From a bacterium (GTDB lineage Bacteria > Vulcanimicrobiota > Vulcanimicrobiia > Vulcanimicrobiales > Vulcanimicrobiaceae): a DNA stretch of 64,000 bases. Positions 33,946-42,622 of this stretch are shown piece by piece; position 1 is the first letter of the stretch; every line of letters begins with the position of its first letter. The position numbers and the translations under genes are program-made. The notes below the pieces were generated by a model that was not told the origin of the DNA, made no database searches, and saw only the letters and a list, made by a program, of their open reading frames with translations. Where the stretch lies: NCBI GenBank assembly GCA_021794205.1, contig JAJYRH010000008.1:1-64000 (forward strand), given 5' to 3'.

Positions 33946-36900
33946 ATCCATCGCCGAACACGATATACGGCCCCCAGTTCACGGGGTTCGAGGCGATCGC
34001 CGCGCTTCCGCCATTGGGGTCGCCGCGTCGAGGGTGGCTGATCATTTCGATTTGGGTGCGACGAAGCGCAACTGCGGGCGGCTCTCCCTTGGCCAAGCGG
34101 CGAAATAGCAATCCCGATGCGACGCTTCCGCGAAGATCGGTAATTTGCCAGAGCGTGAGAGCTACCGAACGAGCTCCCGCCCCCATAAATGCACGTCCGA
34201 ATTCGGCCTCTCCCTCGTGGGCGCTCGTGTACGAAAACCCGCTGTCGCAGGTGGAGAGCATGACCATTCGCGCGTTGAGGCGGAGCTTCATGACGTCGCT
34301 CACTCCGAGAAGCCCGGATCCCGTGCTGAGGTTCGGATGAGAGAGCACGATATATGGGCGCGGGCCCCGGTTCGGTCTCGCCGCCACCACGCCGTGGGTG
34401 GCAAATAATATATAACGGTATCGTGCGAGTAAGCCATCCTCGTTTAAATGCATAAGAGATGCGTCGCTTGCTTTGGCTCGCGATAAAATCCGAAAATTCC
34501 CTCGAGAGGGGAAATAGTGCGCCGCGCGGCGGGCCTCAATTGCCGTATCCGGAAGGGGTGGCAGCCGAAGGGTTAGGGCGTTGCCGCTTCGGGTTGGGTC
34601 GTTCGTGCGCCCGGACGCCGAAAGAAGCGGATCGGCGAACGCGACGAACCAGGATCGATCCCGCTTGGCCTTTTCGGCGAGCTCCGCTCGCCGTATGAGG
34701 GGAAGGAGAGAAGGGGAAGAGAGATAGGCCAGATCGATGCTCTGCGCGAGGTACCGATGTCGCCAACGTAGCGTCGCATAACTGATACGATAGAGAAAAC
34801 CCGTTGGAATTACGAAGACGTGGCGATACCGCGCGAGCGAGCCGGCAATCGACGGCGGCAATAGGAGCCGCGCGAGCGCTTGCGCCGCTTCGTCGTAACC
34901 GGCGCGCTCCTTCGCCTCGACCCGACGGCGGGCTCGCCCGGAGCGTTCGATGCGACGTACGATGGTATTTATCGCATCTACCCGGCGACGGAGGGTTGGA
35001 ACGATATCGGTCATCCGTACGCCGCGTATTGACCTTGGAGTGATGATCCACACGTTTAGGGAGTTTCCCGATATATCGTCGACGAGCATCGCTTCGTCCG
35101 ACGTTAAGCTTCGTTGCCAACTGCCTGGATGGGAAAACGCTTGGGGGAGCATTATTGCCGAAAGCTGAGGAAATCGAACCGAGAGCGCGCTCTCCTCGCG
35201 ATGCAGCTGCACCCGCACGGCGGCAGCGTCGACGGCATTTTTCGCGTTAATATATCGTTCGGCGAGCGAGCGCAAACGATCGAGCGTCGTATTGGGGACC
35301 CCCGCAATGTGGAGGGCTCCGCTCCGCGATATGGCATCGAACGCACGCCGTCCCACATTGTCGTTGAATAATTGGACGGCGAGTCGCTCGAAATCGGGAT
35401 CCGCACGGTGGCCGATCATGAGCTGAGATTCGCAGTCGGAATAAATGGCGTTCAAGCTCGAGACCCCAAGGTCGATCGAATCGATTCGTAACTGTGGGTT
35501 CCACCGCGCATAAAATGCGGCTCGAGAGCGCTCTTTTTCTAAGCGAAGCAGCGAAGAGGCACAGGTGCGTGCTGCCGCGACGGGAGAATCAGCGGCCTCG
35601 TCGGCGAGGACTTCGACGCGCGCGGCGATCCAGCGCGATCTCCAATCGATGTTTGCCGCCCAGCGCACGGCGCTCCTCGCATCCCGAAGCGCTCCACGAA
35701 CGTCGCGACGAGCCAGGCGTTCGCGGGCTCCTTCGGTAAAGGAAACGACAGCCGCCTGGAGATCGCCGTTACGTGCCTCTCGGAGGGCGGCACGCTCGAA
35801 ACGCGAGGCGCGACGATCCGCTCTCCCCCCGCGATCGACTTGTGCGTCGAGAAGCGCCGCGCTGTCGAATGCATCGACCGAGGCCAATAACCGTCGGTAA
35901 CGGCGCACCTTCGTGAAATTCAGCAACTTCCATTGAGTTAATGCACTGCGATAGTAGCCCCTCGCGCAACGCGGCATGTTGCCGCATAAAAGCGGTCGTA
36001 CCGTGCGTGCGGTCACGTAGGCGGTAAAGTATCCGAGGGCCCTCCAAAACGGCGTTACCGAGCGGCCTTTCAATTGAAAGAGTGCTTGGCGGCTTGCGGA
36101 GGCCGCCCCAATTCCATCGCCGGTGTCGAGCGAGGCCATGGCCGTGAGATAATCCAGCCAGATGCGTTCGTCCGTCGGTAATCCGCTTCGGGCCGATTGC
36201 AGGCTGGTGAAGATCGCCGCAGAGGCGCGAGCGTGTCCGCCTTCAAGTAATGCCTCGCCGGCATCCAAATTGCAAAGGCGACGAACGGAAGTTCGTGACG
36301 CTTGACGACAATCGGCGAGAGTCGTTAAGGCGGCGGTGGCGCGGCGGAGTTGAAGGTTCGCATCGCCGGAGGCATAGGCCAAGCGTTCGACGACCGAAGA
36401 TTCTTCGAGACGGTCGACCGGGCGCACCCGAAAGCGCGGATTCTTCAGTACCCCGTAGGCCTGGGAGAACGTCGACAGAGCCGACACGTAGTGATGAAAG
36501 CCCCACGCGACTTCCCCCGAATTTTCCAAAACGGAGAGTTCGGCGACGTTCAATTGGGGGTCTTTGAGGATCATTGCCGCCGCCGTCGCTGCGTGCGGGG
36601 CGGCCTTGGAGTACTCGTGCAGGTCGAGAAATGCGCGAGCGATGCCGTTCTGCAAGCGGCCCTGCCAGTAATAATCTATGGCGTGCCCATTACCGGAGAC
36701 GAACGAGAGGCCCCTGGTAAATATGCCGACGGCTTCTTTCGCGCGGCCGGCCCGGAGCAGCGTCGCTCCGGCCCCGTAGGAGATCGAAGCCGCGGAAATA
36801 TCGGGCGTCCCCGATGAAAGGAGAGCGAGGGCGCGCACGGCATACGGAACGGCGTCGGCGATGCGTCGGCCGGCGATCTCGACCCGGGCCATGCCGATAT

Positions 36901-37135
36901 CGCAGCGAGCCTCGTCCAAACGGTCGTTTTGTCCGTCGGCGTCCCGAATGCAGGAGCGAAAGCCGGTCGCGGCACGCTGCAGGTGATTGTCGGAATAGGC
37001 GGCCAGCGCGGCGAGTCGCTCGGCTCGCGGCGACCCCAAGAGGGTAGCGTCGTCGAGCGGAATCGGTTGGGCAGATCGCGTCAATAAGAAAATAGCGAGG
37101 CACGTTGCAGCGACTGCTACAAACCGACGGTGCAT
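33920..37135 (-). CDS. exported TPR-CHAT (caspase-like) protease
   Basis: 1071 residues. N-terminal signal or anchor (RFVAVAATCLAIFLLT), then a long helical TPR-like array to about residue 620, and a CHAT domain at about 690-1065. The catalytic dyad is present: His914 in LFATHGV and Cys963 in STCDSG. CHAT domains are relatives of caspases and separase, usually activated through partners bound by their repeats. Export is the odd part, since well-studied CHAT effectors such as TPR-CHAT (Csx29) work in the cytoplasm. Start shares one base with the preceding gene's stop (TAATG). Confidence 0.85.
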   Translation of the reverse strand: MHRRFVAVAATCLAIFLLTRSAQPIPLDDATLLGSPRAERLAALAAYSDNHLQRAATGFRSCIRDADGQNDRLDEARCDIGMARVEIAGRRIADAVPYAVRALALLSSGTPDISAASISYGAGATLLRAGRAKEAVGIFTRGLSFVSGNGHAIDYYWQGRLQNGIARAFLDLHEYSKAAPHAATAAAMILKDPQLNVAELSVLENSGEVAWGFHHYVSALSTFSQAYGVLKNPRFRVRPVDRLEESSVVERLAYASGDANLQLRRATAALTTLADCRQASRTSVRRLCNLDAGEALLEGGHARASAAIFTSLQSARSGLPTDERIWLDYLTAMASLDTGDGIGAASASRQALFQLKGRSVTPFWRALGYFTAYVTARTVRPLLCGNMPRCARGYYRSALTQWKLLNFTKVRRYRRLLASVDAFDSAALLDAQVDRGGRADRRASRFERAALREARNGDLQAAVVSFTEGARERLARRDVRGALRDARSAVRWAANIDWRSRWIAARVEVLADEAADSPVAAARTCASSLLRLEKERSRAAFYARWNPQLRIDSIDLGVSSLNAIYSDCESQLMIGHRADPDFERLAVQLFNDNVGRRAFDAISRSGALHIAGVPNTTLDRLRSLAERYINAKNAVDAAAVRVQLHREESALSVRFPQLSAIMLPQAFSHPGSWQRSLTSDEAMLVDDISGNSLNVWIITPRSIRGVRMTDIVPTLRRRVDAINTIVRRIERSGRARRRVEAKERAGYDEAAQALARLLLPPSIAGSLARYRHVFVIPTGFLYRISYATLRWRHRYLAQSIDLAYLSSPSLLPLIRRAELAEKAKRDRSWFVAFADPLLSASGRTNDPTRSGNALTLRLPPLPDTAIEARRAAHYFPSRGNFRILSRAKASDASLMHLNEDGLLARYRYILFATHGVVAARPNRGPRPYIVLSHPNLSTGSGLLGVSDVMKLRLNARMVMLSTCDSGFSYTSAHEGEAEFGRAFMGAGARSVALTLWQITDLRGSVASGLLFRRLAKGEPPAVALRRTQIEMISHPRRGDPNGGSAAIASNPVNWGPYIVFGDGFNSSPAGT

Positions 37136-38301
37136 TACGTTTTAATAATTTTCGTCGATGATGCCTTGATGGGAAGGCAGGGGTGATCCGCCGCATCGTT
37201 CCAAATGAGGTTGCCGATGGTAGGGGTATAGTGCACGAAGGGAAGTAGCGGGAACGTGATTACCCAAATATATTTCGCTCCCGGCCCGGCCGGAAGACCG
37301 GTAATATAGTTTAATCCAAGATCTTCCGACCGGCTCACGGAGGATACGTCCGTTCGTTTGCCGGTAAAATCGCGAACGTCCGGTGCTTCGGCATCGATAC
37401 CGGATTCATCGACGAATCCACCTCGTCTATATGAGAGGTGAACGAGAAATTGATCGGGGCGGATCGCGATCGGCCGGCGAACGGATATCAAGAGACGTAC
37501 GTGCAAATACGGCTGGTAATTGACGGTTTCGCCGGTCCCCGTCATCCACGTTCGTTCAATTCTACAAACCAATGGGAAAACGTGTCGATCGTTCCGGTTC
37601 GGCCAGACCTCGACGGCGCCGCCGCGGGCTTCCGGGCCCGCGTACGCGGCAAAACGCTGCATGACGGCGGCGACGGCATCGCTCCGAAAATTGAGTCGTT
37701 CCGGCTTTACGATCGCGCGAATGGTGACGAGCCGCGCGTCGCCCATTCTTTTTGCGACGGCAGCCGCGCGATCGCGCGCGACGGGCAGAAGCGAGAGCGT
37801 TCCGGTGTTGTCGATATAAATGGTTGCCGACTTCGGTAACGCCGAGTCTCGCCAATTCGGAACGCCGCAATTCGGCCAGGGCGCCCCGCCCGTAATATCT
37901 CCCGTCGTGAGGGAGTAGACGCTCTGGTGGGAGAGCGATGCAACGGCCATCGCAAATGGGAACCCGCCTTGTTGCGGATCGTACGACAGGGCTGGAATAG
38001 TGAACGTTATCGTCAACCTGCGACGCTGTTCGGTTGCGGCCTGACGTTCGAGCTCGCGACGCCATTGGGCGATAAATCGATCCGCATGCCGTTTTTGATA
38101 TTTCGAGCGACAGAACATTAAAAGTCCGTAATCGCGCACGAAGCGGTCGTCCTGAAGGATGAGTGGAAGTTGTCGGACCTCCAAACTGACGTAGGTCGCA
38201 TACGTTTGCCGCAAGGTCTGCGCGTCGGCCACCTGCGCGCTCGAAGTTGCGCTCGCGGCGAGCATTAAAAGTAGCGATAACGTTAATGTTTTGGCAAGCA
38301 C
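37135..38301 (-). CDS. secreted protein of unknown family, paralogue B
   Basis: 388 residues, not recognised. Signal peptide (TLTLSLLLMLAASATSSAQ). It shares spaced motifs with the upstream gene: PWPNCGVPNW, TIYIDN, a VTIRAIVKPE-like strand, a PLVCRIE segment and a C-terminal HPCLP. The conserved Cys suggest shared disulfides in a beta-rich fold. Translation is coupled to the CHAT gene. By position it is a likely partner, substrate or inhibitor of that protease, but nothing in the sequence says which. Confidence 0.72.
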   Translation of the reverse strand: MLAKTLTLSLLLMLAASATSSAQVADAQTLRQTYATYVSLEVRQLPLILQDDRFVRDYGLLMFCRSKYQKRHADRFIAQWRRELERQAATEQRRRLTITFTIPALSYDPQQGGFPFAMAVASLSHQSVYSLTTGDITGGAPWPNCGVPNWRDSALPKSATIYIDNTGTLSLLPVARDRAAAVAKRMGDARLVTIRAIVKPERLNFRSDAVAAVMQRFAAYAGPEARGGAVEVWPNRNDRHVFPLVCRIERTWMTGTGETVNYQPYLHVRLLISVRRPIAIRPDQFLVHLSYRRGGFVDESGIDAEAPDVRDFTGKRTDVSSVSRSEDLGLNYITGLPAGPGAKYIWVITFPLLPFVHYTPTIGNLIWNDAADHPCLPIKASSTKIIKT

Positions 38302-39443
38302 GTTGTAAAGTTACCCCAGCGTAGCGTTAAAAGGTGGGCGCTTCGGTGAACTCCATGAACTTGGAATGAAATAATCCAGCGAGCGCTCTGACCTTTGTCT
38401 AGTTCGATCAACTGAACGAAGCCGAAGTCCTGTCCGAGTTTGATCTGTGGAATCGAGGTTGTGCTTTGGCCTGGATCGTTGGGGGTGAGCGACTGAAGGG
38501 CTGCGTCGATGGCATCGCGACCGCTCATAAGGTCGTGGCCGAGATTATCGTAAAATGGAAGCAGTTTCGAATATCCGAAGGAGGTAAATGTGGCTTTGTT
38601 CGTATGAATAATTGCGTCGAACTCCTCGGGATCGAGGAGCAGTCGTTCGTTCGCCGTCATGACGATGCGCGCGTGCACGTACGAGTTCCCATCTAAGGCG
38701 ACCGGAGTCAGCCATGGGGCTCCCTTTATGAAGCACGTTAACGGTGAGGATTTGGCGACGGCAAAAGCCCCGGATGCGGTCCAATGTTGGAGCGCGACGG
38801 TGTGTCGATTCCCACCGAGGACGGTAAAGGCGTCGAGCATGGCGTGCGCCACGACGTCCTGGGGGTCGGATGCATCGACGGAGACGATCTTTGCGCGAAT
38901 GCGAAGCTGCGTGTTCTTTGCGAGTCGGGCTTTGCTTATAGGCACGTTGACGGCGCGCAGCGACTGAGGGTTGTCGACGACGAGGGTCACGTCTTGCGGG
39001 AACGCTCCGTCTTTCCAATCGATCGGTCCGCACGTGTGCCACGGAGTTTTTTCGTCGAGGCCGCTGAGGTCGGTGCCGAGCAGAACCGAGGACTCGTCGT
39101 AGGCGAGGGTCGGCCCCACGGTCAGGCGATTCCCCTCTCGCTCCAGATGGATGTTCCGCGAATACGTGACGAATGAGGGGGCTCTTTTTAGGGTTTCGAC
39201 GAGCGCAGCGGGGGATGTCGTTTTGGCGGATGGGTTTGCGGGCGTTGCCTTCGAGCAGCCGAAGAGCGAGGCGTAGTCCGCGGTGAAGGTTTTATTCGAA
39301 GCGATATTTGGGTTTTCGGAAAGCTCGGCGGCGACGATCCGGTGGTAGAACCGTTGTGGATCGAAGGACACACGAGAATGCGCGGTTACGTCAGTCGTAG
39401 TCGCGAACACGGCGATAAGAAGGCAAAGCACAACCTTTCGCAC
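38283..39443 (-). CDS. secreted protein of unknown family, paralogue A
   Basis: 386 residues with a signal peptide (KVVLCLLIAVFATTTDV). Divergent paralogue of the next gene: PWHTCGPIDWKD, TLVVDNPQSL, LRIRAKIV, PLTCFIK and the C-terminal TTCLPKH fall at matching places. Overlaps paralogue B by 19 bp and begins the CHAT operon. I know of no named family with this pattern. The promoter should lie within 39444-39509. Confidence 0.72.
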   Translation of the reverse strand: MRKVVLCLLIAVFATTTDVTAHSRVSFDPQRFYHRIVAAELSENPNIASNKTFTADYASLFGCSKATPANPSAKTTSPAALVETLKRAPSFVTYSRNIHLEREGNRLTVGPTLAYDESSVLLGTDLSGLDEKTPWHTCGPIDWKDGAFPQDVTLVVDNPQSLRAVNVPISKARLAKNTQLRIRAKIVSVDASDPQDVVAHAMLDAFTVLGGNRHTVALQHWTASGAFAVAKSSPLTCFIKGAPWLTPVALDGNSYVHARIVMTANERLLLDPEEFDAIIHTNKATFTSFGYSKLLPFYDNLGHDLMSGRDAIDAALQSLTPNDPGQSTTSIPQIKLGQDFGFVQLIELDKGQSARWIISFQVHGVHRSAHLLTLRWGNFTTCLPKH

Positions 39444-39509
39444 CGCGAAATAGTACCCGCGCCGCGATTTATTTTCCTCTAACCGTCGGCACCATAGTAT
39501 TAGGGGCGC

Positions 39510-41060
39510 CTACGACGGATATCCGGTAATGCGTCGGATAGCGCGATAGAGCGGCGCTAAACGACCGTATAAGCGTCGGTAGACGCTCTCGTAGAGCTCG
39601 TTGTAGAGTTCGTGCGTTTTCCGATCCGGCTCGAACGTGCGCGCGCTGCGGGTCATCGTTGCCGCCGCCGTCGCAAAATCGGCGTGCCAGCCAAGGGCAA
39701 CGGAGGCGTCGATCGCCGCCCCGAGTCCCGACGTTTCGTAGAGATGCGGGCGGGACGTAGGAAGCCCGAAGACGTCGGCGGTGAGTTGTAGCGCGGCATC
39801 GCTCTGGGAGCCGCCGCCCGCGACGCGCAGGCTCGTAACCGATACGCCGCTCCGGCGTTCGATACGTTCGAGCCCGTCGCGTAACGCGAATGCGAGCCCT
39901 TCGAGAATCGCGCGATAGAGGTGCGCCCGTGTGTGCACGTCGCCGAAGCCGACGATCGCGCCCTTCGCTTCGGGCATGCGAATGCCGGGGGTCCAATAGG
40001 GCTGGAGCATCAGGCCCATCGAGCCGGGCGGAACCGACTCCACTAGTGCATCGAAATAACTCTCGACTGGAGCCCCGCTCTCAGCTGCCGCTCGTTGTTC
40101 GAGATGGCCGAACTGTTCTTTAAACCAGTTCACCATCCAATAACCGCGAAAAATTTGCACTTCGGTTGTATACGCGTGCGGTACCGCCGCCGGATAGGGT
40201 GGAACGAACGGCGTGGCCTCAAGATAGCGGTGCGAGAGCGTATTGATCGTTGCGGTGGTTCCATAACTGAGCGCGCCGAGCGTCGGCACGTTACAACCCG
40301 CACCGAGCACTTCGCAGGCCTTATCGGCGGCGGCCATAACGACCGGCGTTCCGCGCGGAATTCCGGTTGCGGCGGAGGCCGCATCGTGAATCGCTCCGCC
40401 GATCGCTCCGGGCTCGAGCAATTGCGGCAACATCGACGGGCGTATCGGCATCGCGTTCCATTTCCAATCGCTCGGCTTCGCCCACGTGAGCGCGCGAAAA
40501 TCAAAGGGCAGATAGCCGACTTGCGAACCGACGGAATCGATGAATTCGCCGGTGAGCCGATAGAGCAGGTAGCCGGAGAGGAGAAGATATTTATCGGTCC
40601 GTTCCCAAATCTCCGGTTCGCACTGTGCGATCCAGTTCGCCTCGGCTTCGCGTTGAAAATACCGCACCGTGTCGCCGACGCCCGCGAGCCCGAATGCAAT
40701 GCGCCAATGCAGCGGTAGCGCCGGTATCTGCGGGCTCTTCCGTTGATCGAGCCAGGTGATCGCCGGGCGCAGCGGCCGCCCGGAACGATCGAGATTCACC
40801 ACGGTGCCGCGCTGCGTCGTCACGGCGACGGCGGCGATACGCTGCGCGAATGAAGCTTGCTCGGCGAGCAGTTCCCGGCACGCTTGCGAGAGGCTCTCCC
40901 AAAATGCGTTGGGATCGTGTTCGTGCCACCCGGGCGCCGAGATCGTGTAATCGTCGAGCGGTACGCGCGCCTTGGCGACGAGCGTACCGCGCGCGTCGAA
41001 AAGTAACGCACGCACGCTCTGCGTGCCGTTATCGATCGCGAGAACGAGATCGCGATTCAT
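39510..41060 (-). CDS. FGGY-family carbohydrate kinase
   Basis: 516 residues, complete. N-terminal phosphate loop LAIDNGTQSVRALLFD, middle TWLDQR, and the C-terminal family signature region (RVAGGGSQSDAALQLTADV). FGGY kinases phosphorylate glycerol, gluconate, xylulose and similar. Sugar specificity is not readable, but its overlap (ATGA) with glpD makes glycerol or a glycerol-like polyol a fair guess. Third gene of an AGPS-like, GlpD, kinase operon. Confidence 0.87.
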   Translation of the reverse strand: MNRDLVLAIDNGTQSVRALLFDARGTLVAKARVPLDDYTISAPGWHEHDPNAFWESLSQACRELLAEQASFAQRIAAVAVTTQRGTVVNLDRSGRPLRPAITWLDQRKSPQIPALPLHWRIAFGLAGVGDTVRYFQREAEANWIAQCEPEIWERTDKYLLLSGYLLYRLTGEFIDSVGSQVGYLPFDFRALTWAKPSDWKWNAMPIRPSMLPQLLEPGAIGGAIHDAASAATGIPRGTPVVMAAADKACEVLGAGCNVPTLGALSYGTTATINTLSHRYLEATPFVPPYPAAVPHAYTTEVQIFRGYWMVNWFKEQFGHLEQRAAAESGAPVESYFDALVESVPPGSMGLMLQPYWTPGIRMPEAKGAIVGFGDVHTRAHLYRAILEGLAFALRDGLERIERRSGVSVTSLRVAGGGSQSDAALQLTADVFGLPTSRPHLYETSGLGAAIDASVALGWHADFATAAATMTRSARTFEPDRKTHELYNELYESVYRRLYGRLAPLYRAIRRITGYPS

Positions 41061-42622
41061 GCCGGCGCTCCGTAATAGGCGGCGTGGAGGGCTCGGTAGG
41101 CGTGCGTTTCACGTTCGAAGCGCGCGTCGTCCCAGCCGAGTTCTTGCATGCAGAGGTTGCGAAGACGCGCCGACCACCGTTGCTCGCAATGTGGGGCGAC
41201 GAGCCCGAGCCGCGTGCGCCGCAGCAGCAGGTCATCGAGATGCTCCACGCTTTCATTGCGGGCGGCCCATCGCAGTTCGGCCCAGAGCGTCGAGGTGCCG
41301 TCGATACTTTCGCGATCTCCCTGCGGAGCGAAATCCAGCAGAGACTGCGCCGCATTACCGTAGCAGCCGGCGAGCCGTCGCCGCTGGGCGAGCGAGAGCT
41401 CGGGCGCGTGCGGGAACTCGCAGCGTTCGAACGCCGGGCGCATGGCGAGATCGAAGGAGTCGAGCCGGTCGGCAACCGCGCGTAGTGCCGCGAGTGCCAT
41501 TGGCCGGAAGGTGGTGAGTTTGCCGCCCGTGACGGTGAGGAGGCCGCGTTCGCTCCAAATCGCACTATCGCGAGGCTCTTTCGACGGATCGCGCTCTCCG
41601 CTATGAATGACGGGGCGCACGCCTGCGAACGTCGCGATCGCGTCTTCGCGTTGGATGGCGCTGTGGGGAAACTGATAGGCGAGTGCTTCGAGAAGATAGC
41701 GCGTTTCGTCCTCGGAGATCGAGGGTTCGCTGCCTCGATCGGTGGTATGGTCGACATCGGTCGTGCCGACGAGCGTTACGCCGAGCCACGGATAGGCGAA
41801 AACGGGGCGACGGTCGCGGGGATGCGCGAACGCGATCGCCTGCGCGAGCGGCAAACGCCAATCGGGGAGAATGAGATGGCTACCGCGGAGCGGGCGCAAT
41901 TTCGCCGCGACCCCCAACGTCGATCGTAGCGCATCGGCGTTCGCGCCCCCGGCATTGATCACTGCGCGCGCGCGCACCTCCGCGCTTCCGCCGCCGATCG
42001 TGTCGGTCGCGCGCACGCCGACCGCGCGTCCGTCGCGTTCGAGCAGCTCGCGTGCGTCGATATAATTGAGCGCCGTCGCGCCGGCGGCACGCGCTTCCTG
42101 AATGAGTCGGAGCACGAGGCGCGCGTCGTCGGTGGTCGCGTCGAGATAGTCATGTGCTCCGAGCAGCCCGGCGCTCTCGATCGTCGGAGCGAGAAACAGC
42201 GTTTCGGCGGCATCGAGTCGGCGGTGCGTTTTTCGCCCGGCGAAGAGATCGTAGAGCGCGAGCCCGAGGCCCAAGGTTCGCGGGCTCGGCGTGCCGCCGG
42301 GGTAGTGCGGCATGAGAAAGTGCATCGGGTCGACGAGGCCGGGCGCATCACGCAGCAACGCTTCCCGTTCGCGCACCGATTCACGCGTGAGCGCGAATTT
42401 GCCCTCTTTGAGATAGCGCAATCCGCCGTGCACGAGTTTTGAAGAACGACTCGATGCACCCGAAGCGAAGTCGCTGCGCTCGAGAAGGACGGCGCGGAGC
42501 CCGCGCCGCGCGGCTTCGAAGAGAATGGCGGCGCCGGTAATGCCGCCGCCGATGACGAGGATGTCCCACGGTTCGTCGAGCCGCGCGATCGCGGCGGCGC
42601 GCGCGCTTGTGGGCGTTAACAC
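41057..42622 (-). CDS. glpD: glycerol-3-phosphate dehydrogenase (FAD, GlpD-type)
   Basis: 521 residues. FAD-binding ILVIGGGITGAAILFEAARRG, then LLERSDFASGASSRSSKLVH and GGLRYLKEGKFALTRES, all highly typical of GlpD; the C-terminal alpha domain is present. It oxidises glycerol-3-phosphate to dihydroxyacetone phosphate and feeds quinones at the membrane. Start: GTG at 42622, overlapping the preceding gene's stop by 7 nt, since longer frames run into that gene. Ends overlapping the kinase start (ATGA). Confidence 0.92.
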   Translation of the reverse strand: MLTPTSARAAAIARLDEPWDILVIGGGITGAAILFEAARRGLRAVLLERSDFASGASSRSSKLVHGGLRYLKEGKFALTRESVREREALLRDAPGLVDPMHFLMPHYPGGTPSPRTLGLGLALYDLFAGRKTHRRLDAAETLFLAPTIESAGLLGAHDYLDATTDDARLVLRLIQEARAAGATALNYIDARELLERDGRAVGVRATDTIGGGSAEVRARAVINAGGANADALRSTLGVAAKLRPLRGSHLILPDWRLPLAQAIAFAHPRDRRPVFAYPWLGVTLVGTTDVDHTTDRGSEPSISEDETRYLLEALAYQFPHSAIQREDAIATFAGVRPVIHSGERDPSKEPRDSAIWSERGLLTVTGGKLTTFRPMALAALRAVADRLDSFDLAMRPAFERCEFPHAPELSLAQRRRLAGCYGNAAQSLLDFAPQGDRESIDGTSTLWAELRWAARNESVEHLDDLLLRRTRLGLVAPHCEQRWSARLRNLCMQELGWDDARFERETHAYRALHAAYYGAPA

